This document shows, in pieces, positions 8,920 through 17,263 of a stretch of 35,143 nucleotides of DNA. The notes under the pieces were generated by a model. That model did no database searches. It saw only the letters and a program-made list of their open reading frames with translations, and had not been told where the DNA came from. Origin of the DNA: a virus; the IMG/VR virus record IMGVR_UViG_3300042391_000882, positions 1 to 35,143 of that record; one strand, written 5' to 3'. The position numbers and the translations under genes were made by a program. Positions within the stretch are counted from its first letter, which is position 1, and the number at the start of each line of letters is the position of its first letter.

Positions 8920-8960
8920 AGTGTTATATTAGTTTTTTGGTTGGAGAATCGGAAAGAAGA

Positions 8961-9782
8961 TCAGACGCGGGTGTAGACGGGTGCCCCGCTGATTTTGACG
9001 CTCACCGGAGCCTTCAGGGCATCACCCACCGGGGCCAGAATCCCCACCTTGGTGACGAGGCCCGTGAAGTTGAACCGGGTGGCCGTGTTGCTGGTGATGC
9101 CCATCATTGAGACGCCAGCGATTGAAAAAGTCTGCAGCGTGCTAATGCTGGAAGGAACCTCAATCCTCAAAAGCAGGCTCGTCGATACCGCATCCCATCG
9201 CACGTATTGCGTGCCGCCTTCAGATGGGTTCACCGTCCCGACAACAGCCCCGCCATGCAGCACGTTGACGCTGGCCGTGCCTTGGGTGGTCCCGGTGAAT
9301 GTAATGGCCACCACGTAGCTCTCAGCGATCAGCGGGGCCACCGTCAGCGTAGCCTCGATGTAATCACCCGCCGCAGGATCGGCTGCCGTGTAGTATGCCA
9401 CCCCACCCCCTATCGTAAAGTTGCCATTCCGCACCCACCCCACCACCGACCCTGCAAAGCTCGTGGTCGGGATTAATTGCGTCGAGTCAGCCGGGAGCCG
9501 GATCACAAACGCCGCCGGCCTCCGCTCATCCACCATCGCCAGCAGCCGGGAGTGCCCGTTATCGTTGGGATCGAAGAACAGCTCAAAGGTCACATCCCCA
9601 GCCTCGGCGATCCCTGCCAGCGACTCAGAAAACCCATCCGGGCTATCATGCGCCGTCACATCCACCACCGCCACGGAAACCTCCGGCCCGGAAATATCCC
9701 CCAGATGCTTCACCCGGATCACGGATGAGTCTGCAGGGTCAGTGATTTGGATGCGGGTATTGTATGCTGCTTTTTTGGCCAT
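8961..9782 (-). CDS. Major tail tube protein, long paralog with inserted beta-sandwich domain
   Basis: A 273-residue tail tube protein. Residues 1-105 and 231-273 match the short paralog downstream (GDISGPEVSV, AGIAEAGDVTF, ISGAPVYT). Between them, about residues 106-230, is an insertion with alternating strands and Gly/Ser/Thr turns (GWVRNGNF, ATLTVAPL, SYVVAITFTG, TASVNVLHGG) that looks like a carbohydrate-binding jelly roll of the kind displayed on phage virions. The insertion would sit on the outside of the tube. Why two tube genes are kept side by side is unknown; the long one could be a minor decorating subunit. Confidence 0.82.
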   Translation of the reverse strand: MAKKAAYNTRIQITDPADSSVIRVKHLGDISGPEVSVAVVDVTAHDSPDGFSESLAGIAEAGDVTFELFFDPNDNGHSRLLAMVDERRPAAFVIRLPADSTQLIPTTSFAGSVVGWVRNGNFTIGGGVAYYTAADPAAGDYIEATLTVAPLIAESYVVAITFTGTTQGTASVNVLHGGAVVGTVNPSEGGTQYVRWDAVSTSLLLRIEVPSSISTLQTFSIAGVSMMGITSNTATRFNFTGLVTKVGILAPVGDALKAPVSVKISGAPVYTRV

Positions 9783-9801
9783 GGTTTGAAAGTGTTAAAG
9801 G

Positions 9802-10260
9802 TCAGGCATCACGCCAGATGATCCGGTAATCGACTGACAGCCGGTGGGCTTCTGTGATGCCGTCGCCGGTTTGGTAGTCCAGAGGTTGAGCAAACCCGCC
9901 GGACTCCCGAAAGGCAGCTTGCAGGTCGGCAGCGGCCCCTCCGGGCTTGGCTCCGTTGAGCGCTTCGCTGATCGCATCGGCCACAGCGCGGCACCCGGAC
10001 AGATGCCGCGCCTCGATGTCAAACTGCACGATGGTATCCTCCATGCCGGGGTCGGCGGTCGTCGCGCTATCATGGGTATGTTCCGGGGTGCTGGTGATCT
10101 CATGCCAGATCACCCTTGGTAGGGCACTCCCTTGGGCCGCCCTGCCACTATACAGTCGGCAGGCTGTCCCTGCCCCGATCAATGCCGTCAGAGCGCCATG
10201 GGCCTTCATCGCCACCATCAGTGACGTTGCCATCTTTGCGCTGTGATTGACGGCTGGCAT
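9802..10260 (-). CDS. Tail terminator (DUF3168-like)
   Basis: A 152-residue protein upstream of the tail tube genes, the conserved position of the tail terminator/completion protein (lambda U-like, DUF3168). It has the expected features: LTALIG near the N-terminus, RVIWHEITSTPEH, a VQFDIEARHLSG strand-helix, and a C-terminal RLSVDYRIIW strand. The start at 10260 (MPAVNHSAK) was chosen over an upstream ATG that would overlap the preceding gene by 47 nt. Acts at the tail-head end to stop tube growth. Confidence 0.8.
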   Translation of the reverse strand: MPAVNHSAKMATSLMVAMKAHGALTALIGAGTACRLYSGRAAQGSALPRVIWHEITSTPEHTHDSATTADPGMEDTIVQFDIEARHLSGCRAVADAISEALNGAKPGGAAADLQAAFRESGGFAQPLDYQTGDGITEAHRLSVDYRIIWRDA

Positions 10261-10264
10261 GATG

Positions 10265-10591
10265 TTATTCAGTAGGCTCGACCGGCTTCTGCTTCTCGGC
10301 CTGATAAGCAATCAAATCAGGCAAGCAAACCGCAACCGCCCCAAAAGCAGCCGCAGCGGACGGAATAGACTGCACCGCCTCCCAAAAAGGAAGCCGAACT
10401 TCCCGTCGATCTGACAAAAGCCGGTCGCCGGTCGCCTGATCGTAGGGGACATACTCAACGTAAATCGAGTCTTGCTCGCCCATGGACCGGGAGCTAATCG
10501 CCAAGTCCATGATGTAGATTTCGTTGTAAGTCTTCGACGGAACCTCAGGACGTTCTGCCGGAGTATCAAGTGGGATGGTAATTGTGGCCAT
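10265..10591 (-). CDS. Hypothetical protein in the neck/fibre region
   Basis: A 108-residue protein with no family I recognise. It is mixed alpha/beta, with an acidic central region (SIYVEYVPYD) and an Ala-rich helix near the C-terminus. It lies between the fibre/coiled-coil genes and the tail terminator, with an AATAACAC leader before ATG. Because the adjoining 62- and 477-residue products are fibre-related, it could be part of the same inserted adsorption module, but nothing in the sequence proves this. Confidence 0.6.
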   Translation of the reverse strand: MATITIPLDTPAERPEVPSKTYNEIYIMDLAISSRSMGEQDSIYVEYVPYDQATGDRLLSDRREVRLPFWEAVQSIPSAAAAFGAVAVCLPDLIAYQAEKQKPVEPTE

Positions 10592-10597
10592 GTGTTA

Positions 10598-10786
10598 TTA
10601 GGTGGTGGGTTGTTCAGCCTTGGCCTTCTCGGCTTCGGCTTGATCGATTTGAGTCAGGACGGCGATGGCCCCTTTGAGTTGGGTCTCTTCGCTTTCGAGT
10701 TGTTTGAGCCGCTCCCGCAGATCGTGCTGTTCTGCGAGGTTGGCGTTGCGGGAGGTGATGAGGTTGGTTTTGTAGGTTGGGTTCAT
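10598..10786 (-). CDS. Small coiled-coil protein
   Basis: A 62-residue protein dominated by one charged helix (about residues 10-55, with heptad-like Leu/Ala spacing around LRERLKQLESEETQLKGAI). This suggests a coiled coil, possibly trimeric as in fibre necks or chaperones. It lies directly after the 477-residue fibre gene, where small fibre chaperones or attachment proteins are often found. Function is inferred from context only. Confidence 0.55.
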   Translation of the reverse strand: MNPTYKTNLITSRNANLAEQHDLRERLKQLESEETQLKGAIAVLTQIDQAEAEKAKAEQPTT

Positions 10787-10799
10787 GTGTGGGAATTAA

Positions 10800-12233
10800 T
10801 TAAACAACGCAAGGCACCCGGTATGCAGTCCCGGTCGAATCGTAGAGCGTCAGGAATCCGGTTGGGACGACTACAGTGGCAGTGTATGCGGTGTCTGTGG
10901 TCAGCTTTCCTTGGATGTTGGTAAACGCACTGTCATCAGCAAGGCGGGCTTGCAGGCTTGTGGTGCTCCGCTTGATCGCGGGGAATGCGGAGGTGGTGCC
11001 GCCTAGTTGCAGCCGGTCAAAGTTATTAAGAGCTGAATTATACAACCCAATAATGCCATCAACAGTGCCATAGACGTGACTGGTGGCATTTAACTGGAAT
11101 GCATTGGCTCGGACAGTTTGAGCGACGAAAATATTCCTCGGACAATTTACCCCGCCAGCAGCGCCGATGTCGTAGGCATTGTGTGTGGCGGCGATGAAGT
11201 GACCAGTCGAAGAAATATTCCAACGCTCAACCCCACTGGAATACATTCGGATTGGTGAGCTTGTCCCAGAACCAAAAAACAAAGTTGCACCCGCTGAAAT
11301 ATCAATTGATCTTGCGCCGCCTGTCCCGGCATGATTGGTAAAGAGCCGCACGGTGTTTGCTCCCGTCTTCCAATCAATCTCAAACCATTCATTTGCGGTC
11401 GTTCCGGGAAAAGTATTATAAACCCGAAACGCCTGCGCTGCTGTCCCGTTCCGCTGGGCTAGGATTCCGGCGGCGTCTCGGAAAAGAGCGACGTCTGGCA
11501 CGTTGGAAAGGGCGTGGGAGCTTGTCCAACCAAGAGGAATGTGACTAGCCAATCTCATCCCGATTGTAGCGCCGTTATCAACGCCCCAAATGGCAGTCCC
11601 TCCCCCGTAAGCAGCAACGCCGCTTGAGGAAAGAATCTGAAAACCGGCGGCTACTCCAATGCTGGAGTCGTAAAATTGAGGTTGGGCGTAGGTGTATCCG
11701 AAGCCAGAAGCGATTTGTCCACCCTTCGTAATGCTGGCTTTGCTCACCAAGCCCACCTGTAAATCCAGCAGCAGGGCCGCAGCGTTGCTGTTGGTGTTGG
11801 TGACTTGGAGCTTAATGGCAGTCGGCGTCCCTGTCGTGTTCCAAGTCGCAGCCAGATCAACCAGACTAGTCGCCTGCGTCCCGGTCAGGCTTTGGCCGGT
11901 CAGGGTTTGGGCCAAAAACGTCGGCGCGTCCGTTTGGCCTAGGCCGATGGCGGTACGGAGCGTTGGCGCGTCAGTAGTCGATAGCAGCGCCCGCCCATAG
12001 GCCGTAGTCGTCAGCGCAGCGATCGCCGTCAGGTCAGAGTCCAGTGGTTGATACCCCGCCGCCACTGCTGCCGTCGTCGCATAGGCCGCCAGGTTTTGGT
12101 CCCCGGTATTCACCCCGGTATTAGCCGTGTAAATCTCCGTGAAGTTATCATTCACCTTCCCGAATGCCGTGCGGATAGGATCGCCCGTGCCGTCGTTGGC
12201 AGCAGCGCCGATGTTGATGGTTTGCTTTGCCAT
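10800..12233 (-). CDS. Fibre protein with tail-fibre N-terminal motif
   Basis: A 477-residue protein. Its N-terminus INIGAAANDGTGDPIRTA followed by VNDNFTEIY is a motif shared by many phage tail fibre and baseplate adhesin N-termini. Residues ~40-130 carry short Ala/Thr/Leu-rich repeats (TAIAALTTTAYGRALL, then LGQTDAPTF, LTGQSLTGT) typical of trimeric fibres. The remainder is Gly/Ser/Thr/Asn-rich with many short strands and ends VPCVV. It lies between head closure and tail terminator, an unusual place for a fibre gene. It may be a head or neck whisker or a side fibre. Confidence 0.7.
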   Translation of the reverse strand: MAKQTINIGAAANDGTGDPIRTAFGKVNDNFTEIYTANTGVNTGDQNLAAYATTAAVAAGYQPLDSDLTAIAALTTTAYGRALLSTTDAPTLRTAIGLGQTDAPTFLAQTLTGQSLTGTQATSLVDLAATWNTTGTPTAIKLQVTNTNSNAAALLLDLQVGLVSKASITKGGQIASGFGYTYAQPQFYDSSIGVAAGFQILSSSGVAAYGGGTAIWGVDNGATIGMRLASHIPLGWTSSHALSNVPDVALFRDAAGILAQRNGTAAQAFRVYNTFPGTTANEWFEIDWKTGANTVRLFTNHAGTGGARSIDISAGATLFFGSGTSSPIRMYSSGVERWNISSTGHFIAATHNAYDIGAAGGVNCPRNIFVAQTVRANAFQLNATSHVYGTVDGIIGLYNSALNNFDRLQLGGTTSAFPAIKRSTTSLQARLADDSAFTNIQGKLTTDTAYTATVVVPTGFLTLYDSTGTAYRVPCVV

Positions 12234-12237
12234 AGGT

Positions 12238-12657
12238 TTAGGTGTGGTCAGCGGTCTGCAGCGTCATGTCGGCGGTAAAGTCAGTGGTATCAGAAGTGAA
12301 GCTGTAGCCAGTCGCGTTGATGGCGTTATTCGTGAAGACCGCCGAAATGATCACCTCAGCCGGCCGGGATGGTGGCAGTGGCAGAGCGCTGGTGATGTCG
12401 TAAATAAAACCACCCCAGCTGATCCGGTCCCGTGGATTCAGGTCATCCAGCGCTGATTGATAGCGCACAGAGAAAACCCGCTCTGCACTGGCATCCCTTG
12501 CCGACCCATTCGTCGTCTCCTTGCCACTCATCGTTTGCGCGTGCGCCCACAGCGTCGCCAGTGTGGCCCATGTCTGGGTCACAGAGCCTTGAGCATCCAC
12601 CGACTCCGTGGCCCGCTGGATTGTTATTCTGGCATCTCTACTTCCGATCGGTGTCAT
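12238..12657 (-). CDS. Head closure / head-tail joining protein
   Basis: A 139-residue beta-barrel-like protein with features of the SPP1 gp16 / HK97 head-tail joining family: RDARITIQRATE near the N-terminus, then VTQTWATLATLWAHAQTMSGKE and a central strand with RVFSVRYQS. Immediately downstream of the adaptor gene, which it overlaps by 4 nt. Expected to close the portal channel after packaging and to dock the tail. The C-terminal ~25 residues (Thr/Asp-rich) are longer than in most relatives. Confidence 0.8.
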   Translation of the reverse strand: MTPIGSRDARITIQRATESVDAQGSVTQTWATLATLWAHAQTMSGKETTNGSARDASAERVFSVRYQSALDDLNPRDRISWGGFIYDITSALPLPPSRPAEVIISAVFTNNAINATGYSFTSDTTDFTADMTLQTADHT

Positions 12658-13268
12658 TTAACCGCCCCCTCCCAAGGCACCCGGAAAGAGTCGATCAGCC
12701 AATCGAGGGATTTCGGAATCTCCGTAATGGTCGCCCCAGAAATCACCATCTCCCGCCGCTCAAAAAGATGGGCAGTCAGCAGCAGAATAGCGTGCCTCAG
12801 CGGCCCCGGAACGTCAGTAGCCAGTGAACCATACCCGGCCCAGTAACTCGCCCGCCAGACCGCATCCTGTGGGCTGCGCGGGGTATCGATGTTGCTCGGG
12901 TAGGAGGTCAGCCAGAGCAGCGCCGGTTCTCTGGCAGGCTGCTGGGCAGTGTTTGCCCATGCCGTCCAAGTGCCAGCGTCGTTCCGGTATTCCAACAAAA
13001 AGGTCTCCGCTGCCATCAGTCTGGCGCGGGGCAGTTCCACCACCACCCCCTCGGCGAAATCGCCCGTGATATAGGCAATCCACTTCTGCCGGACAAAAGC
13101 CCTCCGGCATTCATTTTCGATCCGATCCCGTGCCGCCGTAATGCAAAGCGCAATCAGCGAATCCTCATCGCTACCATCCACCCGTAGATGCTCCTTCGCT
13201 TGAGCCAGGGTAATCGGCTCAATCGCAGGTGCAGTCACCAGCTGGGAGATGGCAGCAGAAGGAATCAT
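12654..13268 (-). CDS. Head-tail connector (gp6/gp15-like adaptor)
   Basis: A 204-residue protein with the typical start of the phage connector family: PITLAQAKEHLRVDGSDEDSLI then LCITAARDRIENECRRAFV, a four-helix pattern that packs on the portal ring. The C-terminal half contains the WASYW...GYGSLATDVPGPLRHAILLL element seen in such adaptors. It overlaps the flanking genes by 4 nt on both sides. Predicted to form a ring below the portal. Confidence 0.85.
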   Translation of the reverse strand: MIPSAAISQLVTAPAIEPITLAQAKEHLRVDGSDEDSLIALCITAARDRIENECRRAFVRQKWIAYITGDFAEGVVVELPRARLMAAETFLLEYRNDAGTWTAWANTAQQPAREPALLWLTSYPSNIDTPRSPQDAVWRASYWAGYGSLATDVPGPLRHAILLLTAHLFERREMVISGATITEIPKSLDWLIDSFRVPWEGAVK

Positions 13269-13450
13269 TTTTTCGTAGGCTTGGCTGCTTTGGCAGGCTC
13301 TTCAGTTGGCGCAGCGTAATCCTCTGGGACTACCCGACCGCGGTTTGCCAACATCAGCTCCACGGCCACATCATCAGTCACGGTCACCACAGTGCCCTCG
13401 GCGATATGCTGGCCAGCGATCAGGCAGTCGGAGTTGATCAGGAATTTCAT
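13265..13450 (-). CDS. Small capsid-operon protein
   Basis: A 61-residue protein between major capsid and adaptor genes. It begins with a short beta motif (KFLINSDCLIAGQHIAEGT then VVTVTDDVAVELMLANRGRV) seen in small proteins at this position in HK97-like phages, and ends in a Lys/Ala/Pro-rich tail. It may be a head or adaptor accessory, but no function is established. It overlaps the adaptor start by ATGA. Confidence 0.6.
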   Translation of the reverse strand: MKFLINSDCLIAGQHIAEGTVVTVTDDVAVELMLANRGRVVPEDYAAPTEEPAKAAKPTKK

Positions 13451-13520
13451 AACAAAAAAGAATGATTGCCGGGGCGGCGACGTATCCCCGCCCCGGCTTT
13501 ATCATATGGCACCAACAAAA

Positions 13521-14924
13521 TCAGGCAGTCAGCGCATCGAGCATCGCAGCGAAGGAGCCAGCCCGGAGCACCGCGTTATCACCAAAGGCGGCCGCAGTGA
13601 TGCGTACCAGTCCGGTGGTGTCGAGGCTGTAGGGATTGACCTGAACGTCAAGGCCACCCCACTGAGCGATAACCAAGTCAGCAAAATTGCCGAAGATGAT
13701 TGCAGAGCAAACCCCGGAGGAGCTGCCCTTGGTCAGGGTGGAGGAAACGCAGTTGGAAACCCCGGTAACGTAGCCGTTGAGCGGGAGTTCAGGGGTGGTG
13801 CGGCTCCAGATTTTCTCAGCGTTGGTGCTAGCCTCGATGCTGATCTTCTTCAGCGATCCGCGCACCTTGGAGTTGGTCAGGTAGGCGAGGTTGCCGGTGG
13901 CCGCATCGGCGTTGGCCAGTGCGGTTTCGAGGTCCACGATGTTCGCCCAGGTAGGAGCCAGACCGTTGGTGCCGCCAGCCACAGAGCCGATGCCGGCAGT
14001 GGCCACGATCCCGGTCGGCTGACTGCCAGAGCCGGTGCCGTGGATGACCGCCTTTTCCCAGATGATGGCGATCTCCTGCAGGAGGTTATTGCGGACCCAT
14101 GCCTCAATGCTCGGGTCAGTCTGCAGGAGCAGCTGCTTGGAAAGCTCAACGTGGGCAGGGATGCGCTTAGGGCTGAGGGTGATCAGGCTGCTGGTTGGGG
14201 TCAGCTCGGTGGAGGCGCCATTCTCAGCGGCGAAGGCAGGCTTAGTCGAGTCCCGGCCCATCTTAGGGAAGGGAATATTGCCCTGCAGACCGCTGAGGAA
14301 CTGAGCGCCCAGGGTGCGGGTCACCATCGACTCGTAAAACGGATCAACGATCCCGCGCAAAGGCTCACGGGTCAGGACTTCCAGACCAGTGCCAGTGCCG
14401 CCAGCGGTCAGGTCGTTGCGGAAGCGATTGGCAAACATGGTGGCAAGCACGGCGCGGGGAACATGGCTCCCTTGGCTGGCCAGCTGCACCGCATCCTTGG
14501 CACCCTGCTGCACCATCTCAGCCTCGGCACCGTCCAGCTTGCCACCGGCCAGCTGACCAACAATCAGGCGGCGGAAGCTGAAACGCTCCGCATCAGAGGC
14601 ATCCTGATTGGAAAGGCCAGAGGCATCGAGGATCACCTTGCGCTTCTCAGAGTCAGGGACGCTGTCGAGATAGGCACCAAGCTGGCTCTGGGTTTCGAGG
14701 GCTTTGGCGGTGGCTTTGAGGCCATCCACCATCCCATGGTATTCTTTGACCTTGGCCAGGTCAGATTCACTCAAGCCATCCTTGGCTCCGGCGAGGATTT
14801 TGTCGGCATCAGCGGCCACGGCCTTGATCTTCGCATGGACGGCATCCAGCGGGCTGGCGTCCATGGTGAGGAAGGTGAGGGAGAATGCCAAGACTGGCAG
14901 GACGATCAACGGTTTCTTTTTCAT
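13521..14924 (-). CDS. Major capsid protein (HK97 fold) with delta-like N-terminal domain
   Basis: A 467-residue major capsid protein. Residues ~21-120 form a helical, charged segment (DAVHAKIKAVAADADKIL, LAKVKEYHGMVDGLKA) like the HK97 delta domain that serves as scaffold and is removed by the adjacent protease. The rest matches the HK97 fold: E-loop/N-arm region, NPYSLDTTGLVRITAAAFGD near the C-terminus. The annotated ATG, with an ATAATAAC leader, adds 20 residues that look like a signal peptide (KKKPLIVLPVLAFSL); an internal ATG at 14864 (MDASPLD) is the alternative start. Confidence 0.9.
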   Translation of the reverse strand: MKKKPLIVLPVLAFSLTFLTMDASPLDAVHAKIKAVAADADKILAGAKDGLSESDLAKVKEYHGMVDGLKATAKALETQSQLGAYLDSVPDSEKRKVILDASGLSNQDASDAERFSFRRLIVGQLAGGKLDGAEAEMVQQGAKDAVQLASQGSHVPRAVLATMFANRFRNDLTAGGTGTGLEVLTREPLRGIVDPFYESMVTRTLGAQFLSGLQGNIPFPKMGRDSTKPAFAAENGASTELTPTSSLITLSPKRIPAHVELSKQLLLQTDPSIEAWVRNNLLQEIAIIWEKAVIHGTGSGSQPTGIVATAGIGSVAGGTNGLAPTWANIVDLETALANADAATGNLAYLTNSKVRGSLKKISIEASTNAEKIWSRTTPELPLNGYVTGVSNCVSSTLTKGSSSGVCSAIIFGNFADLVIAQWGGLDVQVNPYSLDTTGLVRITAAAFGDNAVLRAGSFAAMLDALTA

Positions 14925-14946
14925 GTTATTATGGGTGTTTGTGTTA

Positions 14947-15711
14947 TCAGTTTGCGGCGTGTGCGGTGACTGTCGGACGGCCCATCTGAGCCACCAGTAG
15001 CCGGGCGGCTGCCAGACGCGCCACGGATTGGTCTTCCAGGTATTCCGGGTCTTTGGTCTCCGGTTTCCCCTTCAAATTTTCGGATCGGTCAGCGAACCCG
15101 CGTTCCACGGATTCCGCCGCCGTCATGTAAGTCTCGGCATCCAACCATCCCTTGAGGTCGGTTGGCTTCTGGCCAGTGCGGGCCTCATAGGTATCGACAA
15201 TAATCTGGTCGATGCTCTCCAGCGTGGATGCAGTGCTCAGGTGGTCAGCAGCGTTCCCCATCGTGATGGTTGAGGCCCGGTGAATCATCATCATGGCATT
15301 GCCACCAATTACAATCTCGTCGCCGGCCATCGCAATCACCGAAGCAATCGATGCCGCCAGCGCGTCAATCTTAACCGTAATCTTCCGGTCATCCTGCCCC
15401 GCCTGCCATGCCACCAGTGCGTTGTAGATGCCGACGCCCTCAAAGACATCCCCGCCCGGTGAGTTAATCCTGACCGTGATAGCGGAATTGCTCGGCTCCA
15501 GTCCGGCCAGCCAGTCCGTCACAGATTGGTGGGTGATCCCGCCGCCAGTAAAATAGTCAGCGCCGATCCGGTCATAAATCAAAAGCTCGTGAGACAGCGC
15601 CTGCGGTTTCTGAATCTTGGCAGCATTTTCCCACACCGTCTTCAGCTTGGCGGGATCGCCAGAGCGGGTGCTGTCGGCCAGATTGGTAATCTCTTTTTGC
15701 TTCACTTTCAT
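14947..15711 (-). CDS. ClpP-like prohead protease (S14)
   Basis: A 254-residue ClpP-fold serine protease between portal and capsid genes. It has VRINSPGGDVFEGVGIYNAL at about residues 80-99, a likely nucleophile Ser at 121 in DALAASIAS, His at 144 in MMIHRA and a likely Asp near 173 in VDTYEARTG. In HK97-type phages this enzyme is incorporated in the prohead and cleaves the capsid delta domain. Start overlaps the portal stop by ATGA. The C-terminal ~40 residues are a helical tail that may be cleaved or serve assembly. Confidence 0.92.
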   Translation of the reverse strand: MKVKQKEITNLADSTRSGDPAKLKTVWENAAKIQKPQALSHELLIYDRIGADYFTGGGITHQSVTDWLAGLEPSNSAITVRINSPGGDVFEGVGIYNALVAWQAGQDDRKITVKIDALAASIASVIAMAGDEIVIGGNAMMMIHRASTITMGNAADHLSTASTLESIDQIIVDTYEARTGQKPTDLKGWLDAETYMTAAESVERGFADRSENLKGKPETKDPEYLEDQSVARLAAARLLVAQMGRPTVTAHAAN

Positions 15712-16982
15712 ACTGCCGGTTCCATTGTTGCCGGTGCGGCGGCGGTTGCTAAGATGTCAGCCATATTCAGCTGGCGAACGTGCGTGTCACCGCCCTCGAT
15801 CGGGTCAAGGTCTTCGTAGCCTCGCACCTCGTTGATGCTGTAGATGCCGTTCTGCAGGCCCGTGCTGTAGGCGCTAAAGCGGGCCGCAGCATCGCCCCGC
15901 AGCAGCCCATTCAGGTTATGCTTCCAGTAGTGGTTATCCTGCTCACCCGGCAGCAGCAGAGCACCCGCGAAGGCCTCCTCCCACCGCTTGCACCATGGCA
16001 GAAACAAATCCTGCACTGCCTGAATCTGCTGCTGCTCGATGTTGGAAAAGGTCGCGTTATCCAGAATCCCCACCTTGTGCGGAGGCACCCCAAACACTTG
16101 GCAGATTTGCTGGTGCGTCCGTTTGGCGATCTCGTCAAACTGACTGCTGTCATTCGCCGTCCGCGTCATCTCCATCTTGCCGCCACCTTCCAGCACCATC
16201 GTGCGGAAAAAGTTATCCACCCCCTGATAAGCAGAATTGAGCTGATCTTTCAGTGCGTTCCGCTGCTGCTCCGTCAGGTTCACCCCCGGCGCCGCCGTGT
16301 AAACCATCCCAGGCCGCGATCCGTTACTGAAGAACCGGCTGGCATTCTCTTCCAAAGCCTGCGCCAGCCCAATCAGATTGGCAGAAAGACTGATCGGCCC
16401 CTGACCCTTCAATCCATCCGGCGACATCCCCCGCAGATGCAGCATCTTATCAAAGCCAATCACCTTGCTGCCACTATCACTGGTCACCGTATAGCGCGGG
16501 AAATTCCCAACCATATCCATCGACACGTTCCTCGTCCGCAGCGGGTAAATTTCCGCGATCCGCCCCGACCGGTCAAAGACCAGCTGGGCATAAGCGTTGT
16601 GATGCAGCGCCTGATTGAAGGCCAGCGCATACCGCACATCGCTGCTCACCATGATCGGATTAGGCCGTGTGCGCATCACCCGCCGGGCAGGATGCCCCAC
16701 GGCCGGCGTCCGGCTGTCCCCATTCTGCACATACAGCTCCAGCGGCAGCGTGCTGACGATCTGGGCGATGTAGTGGACACAGGCGTAGACCGTGCTCACT
16801 CCCAGCGCCGTCAGCTCATTCACCTTCGCGCCCAGTGGCCCAGTGCTACCCATCAGAGCCGCCAGAAATTCACTCCCAGGATTAGTCAGTGGGCTTTCAT
16901 TCCGCATCGGCGCAAAGCGGGGGCGAATCCCGGTCTGGGAAACGCCTGCCTCACGCAGAGTCATGAATGTTCGGTCGCTCAT
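15708..16982 (-). CDS. Portal protein (HK97 family)
   Basis: A 424-residue HK97-type portal. Features include the N-terminal LGVSTVYACVHYIAQIVSTLPLEL helix region, the segment ALHHNAYAQLVFDRSGRIAEIYPL, GMSPDGLKGQGPIS, and a QICQVFGVPPHKVGI element followed by NIEQQQIQ, all typical of this family. The C-terminal ~60 residues are an assembly tail. It follows the lysis cassette and overlaps both neighbours by 4 nt. It forms the dodecameric DNA channel and the packaging motor docking site. Confidence 0.93.
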   Translation of the reverse strand: MSDRTFMTLREAGVSQTGIRPRFAPMRNESPLTNPGSEFLAALMGSTGPLGAKVNELTALGVSTVYACVHYIAQIVSTLPLELYVQNGDSRTPAVGHPARRVMRTRPNPIMVSSDVRYALAFNQALHHNAYAQLVFDRSGRIAEIYPLRTRNVSMDMVGNFPRYTVTSDSGSKVIGFDKMLHLRGMSPDGLKGQGPISLSANLIGLAQALEENASRFFSNGSRPGMVYTAAPGVNLTEQQRNALKDQLNSAYQGVDNFFRTMVLEGGGKMEMTRTANDSSQFDEIAKRTHQQICQVFGVPPHKVGILDNATFSNIEQQQIQAVQDLFLPWCKRWEEAFAGALLLPGEQDNHYWKHNLNGLLRGDAAARFSAYSTGLQNGIYSINEVRGYEDLDPIEGGDTHVRQLNMADILATAAAPATMEPAV

Positions 16983-17263
16983 TGATTCAGTTTCTGGTCT
17001 ATCCGGTCTAGGATTTTCAGGATGTTAGCCAGCTTCTCATTGTTGGCGCTTTCCTTCAGCTCCAGCTCGCGGATGCGCGGCTGCACTGCGGCAGTCGTGT
17101 GAGTGTTTTCGTTGACGGCGATCTGGATCGTGGCCACCCACACCCCCATCGCAAAGGCTCCTGCCAAAAGCGCCCAGCCAAGCTTGACCACAATATCAAG
17201 GGTCTTGAGTCGACTGGAAAAGCCCTCTGTCTGTTCTTCACTCATGGTCAGGATTTGGCTCAT
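16979..17263 (-). CDS. Single-span membrane protein with coiled coil (i-spanin-like)
   Basis: A 94-residue protein between endolysin and portal. A cytoplasmic-looking N-terminus (about 25 residues) precedes one transmembrane segment (KLGWALLAGAFAMGVWVATI, about 28-47), followed by a charged helix with heptad spacing (RELELKESANNEKLANILKILDRIDQ). This topology matches inner-membrane spanins and XhlA-like lysis accessories. Start at 17263 overlaps the endolysin TGA by 4 nt; a second ATG six codons later is possible. The partner may be one of the two lipoproteins upstream. Confidence 0.6.
   Translation of the reverse strand: MSQILTMSEEQTEGFSSRLKTLDIVVKLGWALLAGAFAMGVWVATIQIAVNENTHTTAAVQPRIRELELKESANNEKLANILKILDRIDQKLNQ

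Noticed and set aside
13392-14969. 525-codon open frame on the plus strand
   Set aside because: Antisense of the major capsid gene; product has no recognizable features and its openness follows from capsid codon bias.
15780-16985. 401-codon open frame on the plus strand
   Set aside because: Antisense of the portal gene, with Arg/His/Pro-rich shadow composition.
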